Origin: Clostridiaceae bacterium
Lineage (GTDB): Bacteria; Bacillota; Clostridia; Oscillospirales; Acutalibacteraceae
DNA: 64,000 bases
Reading direction: 5' to 3'
Assembly: GCA_016287385.1 (NCBI GenBank)
Contig: JAEEWM010000006.1
Coordinates: 1-64,000, forward strand
The translations under genes were made by a program, and so were the position numbers. This document shows, piece by piece, positions 25,752 to 34,061 of this stretch. The number at the start of each line of letters is the position of its first letter. Positions within the stretch are counted from its first letter, which is position 1. Under the pieces are notes generated by a model. It did no database searches, had not been told where the DNA came from, and was given only the letters and a program-made list of their open reading frames with translations.

Positions 25752-26918
25752 TTAACCATTATTTTTATTGTTTATGCACGGAATACTTTTGCCACCTTCT
25801 ATCATTCGACTATACTCATATATTTTGTCAATGTCTAAATCAAAACAAACTACAATATTACTACGTAACGATATGTTTTTCGGAGTTGCCCTTTTGAAAT
25901 TAAGACCCAAGCAGGCAACAAACAGCCCCTCTAATGGCCATGTGGAAACATCTTTTGGATTTTCAAATGCATCACATAGTCTTGAGAAACGTCGCCCGTG
26001 TATTATTGTTAAGACATTTTTCAAATAGATATCTAAGATGTATTCTCTAAAACAGTTGTCTTCTGATGTCGAATTACTAAGATTATATTTTTCTAAAGAA
26101 GCAAAGAATATTTTAGAATATAAAATCTCAAACACCTTTCTATGAAATTTATTATTGTAACCTCTTTTGATCCCTATAGTTCTTATTAACTGCATTTCAG
26201 GGGAAGCATAACCACGAGGCAATATTTTTTTTATAGTTATTTGTTTTTGAATAAGTAGTTTTATTCTATTTAAAAAGCCAAAAAACAATTTTTTAATAAA
26301 CCGATTTTTCCCATACACGTTTAAATACTCAAGCGAATATGTAGAATAAGACTTACTTCTTAAGAAATATCTTTTATCTTCAAAGCAGCACAACAAGGAA
26401 TATCTTTTATAGGCTTCTGCAGAGCATTTAAATCGGTAATATGGGTCTCTAGAAAATGTTTTTTCAATATCTGTTATATTTTTGATTTTAAACGGTTGCG
26501 TTACAACAAGATGTTCGGTAAACGCCATAATCAAAAAAGAAGTCACCACTAATATGATATTCAACGGTTTGCTTGTAATATGGCTTAGGAATAATAAAAT
26601 CATAGATACAAATAGACCTATTACATGCAGTTGAAACACCATTAAAAACATATAATCAATCGCTTTATACCAAAAAGAAGTTATCAATTCCAATTTCTTT
26701 TTATCAACAGATAAGTATTCCAAATACACGAAGGTTATTATTAAAAGATATATTGCGCATATAGCGACTCTTATGATCTTAAAATATGCCAAACCGTAAA
26801 ACATCAAATAAATTAAAAAGATTTGTTGGTTTTCTTCAAAATGGGAATAGGAAGTAATTATAATAACCGTGACAATAAGAACTACTATTATGTTGCCTGC
26901 AAAAAGTTCCCCTAACAT
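25752..26918 (-). CDS. Membrane protein with GT51 transglycosylase-like motifs (type I RM cargo)
   Basis: Protein of 388 residues with about four hydrophobic helices in residues 1-140, then a soluble domain. The soluble part carries, in order, 'EDKRYF' (180-185), 'RGYASPEMQLIRT' (235-247), 'RKVFE' (260-264), 'LEKY...REYILDIYL' (275-299) and 'PLEGLFVACL' (328-337). This order parallels the GT51 peptidoglycan glycosyltransferase motifs (EDRxF, GGSTITQQL, RKxxE, LE...ILELYL, AALLAG), including the catalytic glutamate, but it is strongly diverged. The gene is very AT-rich. The function is a proposal from motif order and needs a profile search. Confidence 0.55.
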   Translation of the reverse strand: MLGELFAGNIIVVLIVTVIIITSYSHFEENQQIFLIYLMFYGLAYFKIIRVAICAIYLLIITFVYLEYLSVDKKKLELITSFWYKAIDYMFLMVFQLHVIGLFVSMILLFLSHITSKPLNIILVVTSFLIMAFTEHLVVTQPFKIKNITDIEKTFSRDPYYRFKCSAEAYKRYSLLCCFEDKRYFLRSKSYSTYSLEYLNVYGKNRFIKKLFFGFLNRIKLLIQKQITIKKILPRGYASPEMQLIRTIGIKRGYNNKFHRKVFEILYSKIFFASLEKYNLSNSTSEDNCFREYILDIYLKNVLTIIHGRRFSRLCDAFENPKDVSTWPLEGLFVACLGLNFKRATPKNISLRSNIVVCFDLDIDKIYEYSRMIEGGKSIPCINNKNNG

Positions 26919-26991
26919 TTTTTACTCCTGATTATTTATATTTCTATACACTTTTATTAAAAAATTATAATTATAAACTTGCCCTCAATAC

Positions 26992-27222
26992 TTAATTCCA
27001 TTTTTGCTGTTTTGCCATTTCTAAAAGGCACAGATTAAAAGCTGTCTGCTGATGTTGATTATCAAGTTTTTTGGCGGATTCTAAAAGGTCGTGAAATGCT
27101 TTAACAACCTTTGCTACCTCTGCGTTTTGTTGATAGTTGTATTGCACTGCTTGATTTGCGACTTGGTGATAATAATCCTGGTTAACATACTGCGGATTAA
27201 ACATTTGATTGTAAAAATACAT
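26992..27222 (-). CDS. Small conserved hypothetical protein (76 residues)
   Basis: Short soluble protein rich in Tyr, Asn and Gln at the N terminus ('MYFYNQMFNPQYVNQDYYHQ') followed by an amphipathic helical region ('VVKAFHDLLESAKKLDNQHQQ'). It has a good ribosome site (AAAAGGAGGTG) and a clean start. Similar short proteins occur in gut Firmicutes, but I know no function. It sits between the GT51-like gene and a nuclease-like gene in the defence island. Confidence 0.6.
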   Translation of the reverse strand: MYFYNQMFNPQYVNQDYYHQVANQAVQYNYQQNAEVAKVVKAFHDLLESAKKLDNQHQQTAFNLCLLEMAKQQKWN

Positions 27223-27327
27223 ATATACACCTCCTTTTGAAATTATTATACTAAAGGCACAAAAGCATTACCATATTAAAAACATATCATTTTTATATTG
27301 TTTTTCTATGCTTTTTTTAAAATACTC

Positions 27328-27999
27328 CTATGATAAGTGCTTTTTCAACTGTTGATATTCCGTCTCTTCTACTATGCGTCTTGCATGAAAATTTCGCTTT
27401 GTCTGTTCAGAACAATCAATATTTATGATTTCATACTTGCCGATTTCGGTGTCAAAAATATGCAGTTCAGTTTCCTCTGACAAAATATAAACTGTTTTAT
27501 AGTAATCGCTAACTGATTTATTAAATAAGTAGTTTTTTGCTTCTTCCGTTATGTAATCAAAAAAGTATGTATCCGTAAAAATGAATAATTCATAACTCCC
27601 AAAATGCTTATATTCGCCTTTTTCCAACTTTTCAATCTTTTTTTCAATGGCTTTCCTTATAAACTCAAATGTTGGTCTAAATGCCGGCCAAACCTGTGTG
27701 CCACCGGTATATTCAACACCCGACTCTCGCATTTTTCCAACACGGCGCTCATAATCTTTCTGATTTTTGCAGTGATTTGCTTTTACCCAATTACTTAAAA
27801 GCTCCTGCCATTTTGGATCATTTGCAATAGTGACTTCAATCCCGACATTTTCACCTTGCAGGTCGGGCTTGTCCGCAAGATCCAAATAACAGTACCGATT
27901 GGGGAACAATTCTTCCAAAATCAGTTTTGCGCGACACTCATCATAATCAAGTTTAGTATGTTCTGGAAGCGGTTTGTTTTTATCAATTTTTGTTTTCAT
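27328..27999 (-). CDS. Hypothetical protein, possible PD-(D/E)XK-type nuclease fold
   Basis: Soluble protein of 223 residues. The segment 'KPDLQGENVGIEVTIA' has the spacing of a PD...ExT nuclease core after 'EELFPNRYCYLDLAD', which is suggestive only. The C-terminal half has alternating beta and helix segments. The ATG at 27999 has a weak site; an upstream TTG at 28032 overlaps the hsdS fragment and is less likely. It is AT-rich like the other cargo genes. Confidence 0.5.
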   Translation of the reverse strand: MKTKIDKNKPLPEHTKLDYDECRAKLILEELFPNRYCYLDLADKPDLQGENVGIEVTIANDPKWQELLSNWVKANHCKNQKDYERRVGKMRESGVEYTGGTQVWPAFRPTFEFIRKAIEKKIEKLEKGEYKHFGSYELFIFTDTYFFDYITEEAKNYLFNKSVSDYYKTVYILSEETELHIFDTEIGKYEIINIDCSEQTKRNFHARRIVEETEYQQLKKHLS

Positions 28000-28024
28000 T
28001 GCTTTTAAAATTCCAAATTTTAAA

Positions 28025-28131
28025 TTACACAAAGTATTTTTGCATTAAGCTGTCAAAAAGTAATTGCGCTTCATCGAGCGCTTTTTGCACTGCAAACTTT
28101 GATTTGTCGATCTGCGCGACAATGGCTTCAA
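28025..28131 (-). pseudogene. 3' fragment of a second hsdS gene
   Basis: On the minus strand about 35 codons read FEAIVAQIDKSKFAVQKAL then DEAQLLFDSLMQKYFV and stop, nearly identical to the C-terminal end of the intact HsdS at 28759 (FAAFVHQVDKSKFAVQKAL, then EKAQLLFDSLMQKYFG). No start or upstream portion remains. The homology begins where the 200-residue ORF at 28128 ends. It is a relic of a second specificity gene or of a recombination event. Confidence 0.85.
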
Positions 28132-28730
28132 ACTATTCTTGAATCATCTGGCATATCTTTTTCCAACCATTCTTTTTCCGTTTTAATATTCTCTTTTTCA
28201 AAACAATCCGGCCAATACTCTAAATATATGTTTATAGCACGAATAAGGTCGTCTTTGTTTATTACGGAATCCACGGCTTTTTCAGGGAAATTCAATATCT
28301 GCCCCCTCAAAAAACCAATATACATATTACTAAGTATGTAGTTTTTGCCTTTAAACTTCAGTATGGCTTTCTTTGACAAATACAGTATTTCGGATTTTGA
28401 TTTTTGGAAATCTTCAAATCTGTTATTGAGTTCGTTATATGAATATTCAATCTGCCTTTTTGAATCAAAACCATACTGGCATAGCGCAAGAGTAAAAATA
28501 AGACGAGAAGTGGCAGAAATGTAATATGAAAACGCCTTATTAAATTCAACCTTATATTGTGCGTAAGTGCTTATTTCCACCACAATAAAACTACACGCCG
28601 CACCAATTAAAAATTGTTGTAACAAAGATGAATGTGGAAAACGAGCAAATTCTAAAACGATTGAAGAAATAGCACATATGGCGAAACTAATAACGCATGC
28701 CCTTATTACATTGATAAACGGTTTTAACAT
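28128..28730 (-). CDS. Hypothetical membrane protein (200 residues)
   Basis: Two hydrophobic segments in the first 60 residues (residues ~8-28 and ~37-57) and possibly a third near residue 75, followed by a soluble, charged helical region of about 110 residues. The start follows GAGGTGAAAA. I do not recognise a family. The stop codon is created exactly at the junction with the hsdS fragment, so the C terminus may itself be altered by the rearrangement. A small membrane effector is conceivable but unsupported. Confidence 0.55.
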   Translation of the reverse strand: MLKPFINVIRACVISFAICAISSIVLEFARFPHSSLLQQFLIGAACSFIVVEISTYAQYKVEFNKAFSYYISATSRLIFTLALCQYGFDSKRQIEYSYNELNNRFEDFQKSKSEILYLSKKAILKFKGKNYILSNMYIGFLRGQILNFPEKAVDSVINKDDLIRAINIYLEYWPDCFEKENIKTEKEWLEKDMPDDSRIV

Positions 28731-28740
28731 TTTTCACCTC

Positions 28741-28761
28741 AAAATTCATAATTCTGAATTA
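28741..28761. repeat. Heptamer repeat copy at the hsdS 3' end
   Basis: On the minus strand AATTCAG, AATTATG, AATTTTG directly after and overlapping the hsdS stop codon. Same units as the array at 25671. Confidence 0.7.
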
Positions 28762-29895
28762 TCCAAAGTATTTCTGCATTAAACTGTCAAACAGTAATTG
28801 GGCTTTTTCAAGCGCTTTTTGCACGGCAAACTTTGATTTGTCGACCTGATGAACGAATGCTGCAAAATATTTTTGCCGTTCTAATGGTGGAAATGGTAAG
28901 ATCAAATCCTCTACGTGATTCGCCTTTAAATATGCCTGTGTTGATTGATTTCGCTTACTCTGCAAAATATGTTGTGCTTCATTGGAATTGAAAAATTCGC
29001 AAAAGAAATCTGTGTCAATTACTGAATCATTCAGCCTCAGCAAATACAAGTTTTGCCCATAAAACAACCGGTCATCAGTAATCACTGCTGTTTGCCCAAG
29101 TGTACCTATCATACTTACAAGGATATCTCCTATCATAGTGGGCCTGTTGGCGGAAATCACATCAAATGTTGTTCTAGATATACGTTTTACATTATCAAAA
29201 TCAATTTGTCGATTTTTAATATTCTTTGATGTAATATATGGAATCTCTCCGTCAACAACAAACTCCGGCGTTGCAGGCATTAACCAAAAAGCTGTTTCAA
29301 GCACATTGTGAACAGTAACTTCTGGATATCCCTTGCCATTAAACATCTCGACAAATCGGGCTTTGATGAGATTGTCAAGAGTCTGTAATTCAGCTTTTTG
29401 ATTGATTATAATATCTTTTGTCTTATGAATAACATCAAGAATATGCTGTTGTGTTTTAATGTCCGGTAACGGAACGGTAAATTCAAGCAATGTTGGCGTA
29501 GGCAGACTTCTACGGCGCGCAGTTGACCCCCGAAGCTTTGCTTTGTAGTAATCTATAGCCCGTTCGCATCGAAGTGCATATTCAAGATATTCAGGCAAGA
29601 CTTGATTGCTATCAATATCCCAGATTCCATAAGCAGGGCTTACGATTCCTGCATCTGTAATTCGTTGAGCTGCAAGCACACCTTCGTCAATAGGAAAGCT
29701 GATAACAAGCTGATTCCTATAAACAACCTTATAATCTGACGTGTCTTTTGATGCAACAACTTTTTTGAACTTATCTTCTTGAAAAATAAGTCCATCGTGC
29801 ATCGTCATTGATAAGATTGGATACTCTCCTGTTCCACATCGAATAGTCTTTGCTTGTGATATAAGAGTGCCCAGTTGAACTACTTTATTATCCAT
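28759..29895 (-). CDS. hsdS: Type I restriction-modification specificity subunit S (HsdS)
   Basis: DNA-recognition subunit of 378 residues with two target-recognition domains, each followed by a conserved helical spacer: 'PLPDIKTQQHILDVI' after the first and 'FPPLERQKYFAAFV' after the second, plus the C-terminal helix 'KFAVQKALEKAQLLFDSLMQKYF'. It partners HsdM and HsdR. The recognition sequence cannot be predicted here. Start with GTAGGG upstream. Its 3' end is duplicated 630 bases downstream. Confidence 0.94.
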   Translation of the reverse strand: MDNKVVQLGTLISQAKTIRCGTGEYPILSMTMHDGLIFQEDKFKKVVASKDTSDYKVVYRNQLVISFPIDEGVLAAQRITDAGIVSPAYGIWDIDSNQVLPEYLEYALRCERAIDYYKAKLRGSTARRRSLPTPTLLEFTVPLPDIKTQQHILDVIHKTKDIIINQKAELQTLDNLIKARFVEMFNGKGYPEVTVHNVLETAFWLMPATPEFVVDGEIPYITSKNIKNRQIDFDNVKRISRTTFDVISANRPTMIGDILVSMIGTLGQTAVITDDRLFYGQNLYLLRLNDSVIDTDFFCEFFNSNEAQHILQSKRNQSTQAYLKANHVEDLILPFPPLERQKYFAAFVHQVDKSKFAVQKALEKAQLLFDSLMQKYFG

Positions 29896-29904
29896 CGTTC
29901 ATCC

Positions 29905-30414
29905 CTACAAATCCAAATTTATTTTGCTGATTTTACAATAATCAGCCCAGTTTATTTTATAGAGTCTAGCACAACATTCATCTCTCAAGACCTCTGAAAA
30001 GGCACGCAAAAAACCAACGTGGCATGATAACGGGTACTTTTCATAGCTATATCGCCAATTAACAAAGGCGTCTGCTTCTACATCAAGCAACTTACGTCCT
30101 AACGGGTCAGTGAGTATCTGTCGGTTTATGGCGCTATAAACAGGATGTATAAAAAAAGTTTGCTTGTCAATTTCATTACGCATTTTTTCAGGAAGCAACG
30201 CAAAAAGTTCGTTTAGTTTGTGCTTTTTTCCAAATTCAATACCATAAAAATCTAAAAGTGTTTTTATATATACCTCACATGCAAACGCCAAATTAACGAT
30301 TTCCGGCGTGGAATACAGATCATGCCGCTGAGGTTTTTTGTCCAGTTCCCGTTTGCATAGATTGGCACAAATATAAAAACTGTTTGCCTGATCAAACATT
30401 ATTTGGAATCCCAT
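29905..30414 (-). CDS. HEPN-like hypothetical protein
   Basis: Soluble helical protein of 169 residues. The segment 'IVNLAFACEVYIKTLLDFYG...KKHKLNELFALLP' fits the HEPN pattern of a helix with alternating hydrophobics followed by a His-Lys-Leu turn. A canonical RX4-6H RNase motif is not obvious, so catalytic activity is uncertain. It sits between hsdS and two nuclease-like genes, overlapping none. AAGGTAGG precedes the start. Confidence 0.55.
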   Translation of the reverse strand: MGFQIMFDQANSFYICANLCKRELDKKPQRHDLYSTPEIVNLAFACEVYIKTLLDFYGIEFGKKHKLNELFALLPEKMRNEIDKQTFFIHPVYSAINRQILTDPLGRKLLDVEADAFVNWRYSYEKYPLSCHVGFLRAFSEVLRDECCARLYKINWADYCKISKINLDL

Positions 30415-30437
30415 CGTTTACCTACCTTATAAAAGAT

Positions 30438-31118
30438 TTACTTTTCACTATACACGCCCGTAACTTCATAAACAAAGTATTTATCGAATGATGTGCAGTG
30501 TATATATTCAATTATATACTTACTCAAATCTCTAACTGCGAAAACACTCTTCTCTGCTGATGGATAAATGGCATATATTTTTCTATTTAACAAGCCTGTT
30601 TCGCTTGATAATCCGTTGTAAATTGCCATTAAATAATCAGTTGCAAATTCCGAAAAAATAGTGCCTCTACAACTAAGAACAATAGGAAAAGGAAAAAACA
30701 GGATAATATTTTCATCGCTTTTATTTTTCTGTATATATTTCTTAATTGTCTTATATAATCGCGTTTCTGAAATTTGAAAAGTGCCTTTTCTAATGTCGAC
30801 CAAACTATATTCGCAAGCCTCGTTACTTAAATCGTGTATCCATTCTTCAATCATAGGCGCATGGGCTTTACCATTTGTTAGCATACTTATTTGTTCAGTT
30901 TCAAACGGTAGTTTTGCATCGAATTTCTCACCGGTGATATCATCAATAAAATCACATTCGCCGTGTGACTGATTCTCTACATATGAATATTTATTTGGAA
31001 ATACTTTTTTTGATTTGTTCATTATCTGCAAAACAAATTTCTCATATTCTTTGCTATTAAACGCTTTGATAAAGTCGTCTGAGAAGAGCATTGAGTGCCG
31101 TATTCCAAATTCAGCCAT
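30438..31118 (-). CDS. Hypothetical protein with possible nuclease-like core
   Basis: Soluble protein of 226 residues, not recognised. 'GECDFIDDITGEKFDAKLPF' has the D-X10-DXK arrangement seen in PD-(D/E)XK proteins, and beta strands follow ('ENIILFFPFPIVLS'). It is AT-rich and sits 20 bases after the nuclease-like gene at 31139, so the two are probably co-translated. A two-component cargo nuclease is possible but unproven. Confidence 0.5.
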   Translation of the reverse strand: MAEFGIRHSMLFSDDFIKAFNSKEYEKFVLQIMNKSKKVFPNKYSYVENQSHGECDFIDDITGEKFDAKLPFETEQISMLTNGKAHAPMIEEWIHDLSNEACEYSLVDIRKGTFQISETRLYKTIKKYIQKNKSDENIILFFPFPIVLSCRGTIFSEFATDYLMAIYNGLSSETGLLNRKIYAIYPSAEKSVFAVRDLSKYIIEYIHCTSFDKYFVYEVTGVYSEK

Positions 31119-31138
31119 TTTTAATTATTCTCTCCAAT

Positions 31139-31693
31139 TCATTTATTGTTGTGTTTATCATTTTCACTTTTAAATACTTTACCTTCTGAAAACCATGTCA
31201 TACTTTTTATAGTATCTTCTTTTGCCTCACATAGTTTAAAGGAAAGACCGTATTTATATTTATAAAATCCTTCTTTACTGGTAAAGTCCATTATTTTTGA
31301 TATATCACTAGAGCTGTTATTATTCCACCATGTTTTTATTTCGATAATCAAAAGATTGTTATCGTTATTGCCACGTTTATGTATGATAATATCCGGAATA
31401 GCTTTACTGTTGTCAAGAAGCCGCTTTACTTTGTAAATGTTTCGATTGTATTCGCAATCAAAATTATAATTCCTAAGCAAAGAATAATCATTATAATCAT
31501 TAACGAGACTTTGCATATAATAAGCAAATCGAAACATAGCAGCACGCTCGCCGACATGTTTTTCATCATCGTTACGCACGGCGGGTATATTCTCGGCGTC
31601 AATATCTAAAAGATATTTATCATTTTTATATAACAAACCTAACGACTCATTTATGAGGTCTTCTATTAAGCTAAATAGTATCATTCCTATCAT
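31139..31693 (-). CDS. PD-(D/E)XK nuclease-like protein
   Basis: Protein of 184 residues. 'IPDIIIHKRGNNDNNLLIIEIKTWWN' (read in two blocks) gives a clear PD followed by E-I-K at the usual distance, the metal-binding core of restriction-type nucleases. The N terminus is helical. The start follows AAGGATG. It lies 26 bases after the hsdM stop codon with a heptamer repeat in between. Its role as a cargo defence nuclease is inferred. Confidence 0.68.
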   Translation of the reverse strand: MIGMILFSLIEDLINESLGLLYKNDKYLLDIDAENIPAVRNDDEKHVGERAAMFRFAYYMQSLVNDYNDYSLLRNYNFDCEYNRNIYKVKRLLDNSKAIPDIIIHKRGNNDNNLLIIEIKTWWNNNSSSDISKIMDFTSKEGFYKYKYGLSFKLCEAKEDTIKSMTWFSEGKVFKSENDKHNNK

Positions 31694-31718
31694 AACATCC
31701 TTGAAAATCCGGTTTTTC

Positions 31719-31732
31719 TTAATTCTGAATTA
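31719..31732. repeat. Heptamer repeat copy at the hsdM 3' end
   Basis: TTAATTCTGAATTA on the plus strand, that is AATTCAG AATTAA on the minus strand, supplying the final codons and stop of hsdM. Same unit order as in the array upstream of hsdR. Confidence 0.6.
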
Positions 31733-33221
31733 GTTCCTCCAACTCGTCCATCGCCGTTTTGATTTCGCCCTCGAGCTTCCGCAGCTCCGCCATGATTTCA
31801 CTTGTCGGCGGATATTCCACCGGTTTATACTCCGTCTTTTTATATTTGTTGATCGAAAGGTCATAATCGTTGCTCACGATCTCGTCTTTCGGGACAAAGA
31901 ATGATTTTTCGGTACGCTTGCGGTCAGTCTCGCCGGCGAGATTGCGGAAGCGGGTGATAATATCGGGGATATCGTTCTCCGCTACGGGTGAACGCTTATC
32001 GTCAAGCGAAAAGCCGTCCGCTTTCATATCGTAGAACCAGACCTTATCGGTGCCGCCGTGTTCGGTTTTTGTGAAGATGAGAATTCCGGTCGATACTCCG
32101 GCATAGGGCTTAAACACGCCGGACGGCATGGAGATCACCGCTTCAAGGCGGTTATCCTCAATAAGGGCTTTTCTTATAGCTTTATGCGCGGTCGATGAGC
32201 CGAACAACACGCCGTCCGGCACGATGCAGGCGCACCGTCCGCCCACGCGGAGCATACGCAGGAAGAGTGCCAAAAACAGAAGTTCTGTTTTCTTTGTTTT
32301 GCAGACTTTAAGCAAATCGGCTGAAACGATATCCGCGTCAAGACTGCCCTTAAAAGGCGGATTTGCAAGTATCAGAGAATACTTGTCTTTATCGGGATTC
32401 TGATCCGATAAACTGTCGCGATACTCGATAAACGGGTTATCGATGCCGTGCGTCATCATATTCATCGCACCGATACGGAGCATGGTCCTGTCCATATCGT
32501 AACCGTGGAACATATGATTCATATAATGGTCTTTTTTCACGCGGTCAAAGAATATTTCTTCCTTGCGGTTTTCTTTGAGATATTCTCCCGCGGCAACAAG
32601 GAACCCCGAAGTTCCGCAGGCGGGATCGGCGATCACGTCGCCCGCTTTCGGATCCATCAGCTCGACCATCATTTTTATGATGTGTCGCGGTGTTCTGAAC
32701 TGGCCGTTGACGCCCGCGGTGGCGATTTTGGCGAGCAGGTATTCGTAAACATCCCCGCGCACATCGGCGGACTGCGACTCGTTCATCAGTTTATAAATCT
32801 CATCGAGTGAATTTACAACCTTGTCCAACATAAGCGGTGTGGGGAGCTTAAAAATAGCGTCATCCATATATTTTGAATAAGCGCTGTTTTTATCGCCGTG
32901 CAGATTTTTTATAAACGGGAACACCCATTCCTGCATAACAGAATACATCTGACCGGCAGGGAAATCATGAAATACCGACCATTTTAACTGGCTACCGTCA
33001 ATCAGCCGGTCGCCTATCTGCACTTTGTCTGCAAAAATGCTTTTATAGGGCAGCCCCAGCATAGCGCTTTCTTTTGCGCGGAGGTTATCGCTGTCGTCAA
33101 GGTCGCGAATAAACATTAAATAGGTTATTTGTTCTATAACGTCAAGGGGGTTAGTAAGACCGCCGGTCCAAAAGACTTCCCATAGACTGTCAATTTTATT
33201 TTTTAATTCACCGGTAATCAT
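31719..33221 (-). CDS. hsdM: Type I restriction-modification DNA methyltransferase subunit (HsdM)
   Basis: N6-adenine methyltransferase of 500 residues. An N-terminal helical HsdM domain is followed by SAM motif I 'DPACGTSGF' (199-207) and the catalytic 'NPPF' (287-290). The C-terminal coiled helix ('SEIMAELRKLEGEIKTAMDEL') contacts HsdS. The start follows AAAAGGAG and overlaps the upstream gene by 14 bases. With HsdS it protects host DNA; with HsdR it forms the restriction complex. Confidence 0.96.
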   Translation of the reverse strand: MITGELKNKIDSLWEVFWTGGLTNPLDVIEQITYLMFIRDLDDSDNLRAKESAMLGLPYKSIFADKVQIGDRLIDGSQLKWSVFHDFPAGQMYSVMQEWVFPFIKNLHGDKNSAYSKYMDDAIFKLPTPLMLDKVVNSLDEIYKLMNESQSADVRGDVYEYLLAKIATAGVNGQFRTPRHIIKMMVELMDPKAGDVIADPACGTSGFLVAAGEYLKENRKEEIFFDRVKKDHYMNHMFHGYDMDRTMLRIGAMNMMTHGIDNPFIEYRDSLSDQNPDKDKYSLILANPPFKGSLDADIVSADLLKVCKTKKTELLFLALFLRMLRVGGRCACIVPDGVLFGSSTAHKAIRKALIEDNRLEAVISMPSGVFKPYAGVSTGILIFTKTEHGGTDKVWFYDMKADGFSLDDKRSPVAENDIPDIITRFRNLAGETDRKRTEKSFFVPKDEIVSNDYDLSINKYKKTEYKPVEYPPTSEIMAELRKLEGEIKTAMDELEELIQN

Positions 33222-34056
33222 GTGTTTTACTCCTTTTAAGCATCAAATTGATTTTTTCGTATTTTATATACCATTCCGGTTTACTATCTGAATAGAATGA
33301 ATTGCATTTGCCGCAAGGATGATATTTCCCTATCACATCAAAAACCAAGACTTCTTTAAATCTGCCCCTTAAGCATTTCTTGCTGATGTGGTAACACTCG
33401 CCATAGTAACTAATATAGCGGTATATATTTTCTTTTGTAGAGTATAGCTTACCGTTCATTATTTGTATATGCTCCGGCGCATCTACGATTTGCAGCATAC
33501 CATTGGTTTCTATCTTATTGATAAGATAAGCATCAAATTCCGACTCGGCTAATTCGGATTTTTCTTCACTAATGGCTTTTATTCTGCTAATATTTGCGGT
33601 TGTGACTTTCCTTCGTTTTATTGAGGCCCAAAAAAAGATAATCACCGATATGCCTAACATTGTTAAAACACCATAAGCCACCTCATTTTTATCTGATATA
33701 TCCAACTCGCCTACTGAGCAACGAGAACAAGCTGTGTATCCGTCATTTTTAGCTACATATACATTTGTCTTATAAGAAGAACGCAAATATCCGCAACCGG
33801 CTGAGTGGTAACAATTTCCCGTTGCGGTAGTATAACAAACTGTGTGTAAGCCCTTCACTTCATGCTTGTATAATGTGCATCCAATTATCGCACCCAAGAT
33901 AATACTAAAAAACGCCAAACAAATTGCTAAATATATTCTAAATCGTCTGGCTTTGCTCATAATATCTTTTTTGCAATTCTCGTAATTGCTACGGATTTCA
34001 AGCAATGTGTTTGATAAATTTTTATAATTGGCGGTTATTTCATCAAAAGTGTTCAT
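33208..34056 (-). CDS. Membrane protein with two Ada-like zinc-knuckle motifs
   Basis: Protein of 282 residues with two hydrophobic helices (about residues 40-60 and 127-147). Two similar cysteine/histidine segments lie one between the helices ('CYHSAGCGYLR...TACSRC') and one near the C terminus ('CYHISKKCLRG...HPCGKC'), each with the YHxxxC...CxxC layout found as small metal sites in Ada-like domains. A coiled stretch ('ISEEKSELAESEFDAYL') lies between. The ATG at 34056 is preferred to TTG at 34074. It is encoded between fic and hsdM. Function unknown. Confidence 0.6.
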   Translation of the reverse strand: MNTFDEITANYKNLSNTLLEIRSNYENCKKDIMSKARRFRIYLAICLAFFSIILGAIIGCTLYKHEVKGLHTVCYTTATGNCYHSAGCGYLRSSYKTNVYVAKNDGYTACSRCSVGELDISDKNEVAYGVLTMLGISVIIFFWASIKRRKVTTANISRIKAISEEKSELAESEFDAYLINKIETNGMLQIVDAPEHIQIMNGKLYSTKENIYRYISYYGECYHISKKCLRGRFKEVLVFDVIGKYHPCGKCNSFYSDSKPEWYIKYEKINLMLKRSKTHDYR

Positions 34057-34061
34057 AGCAA

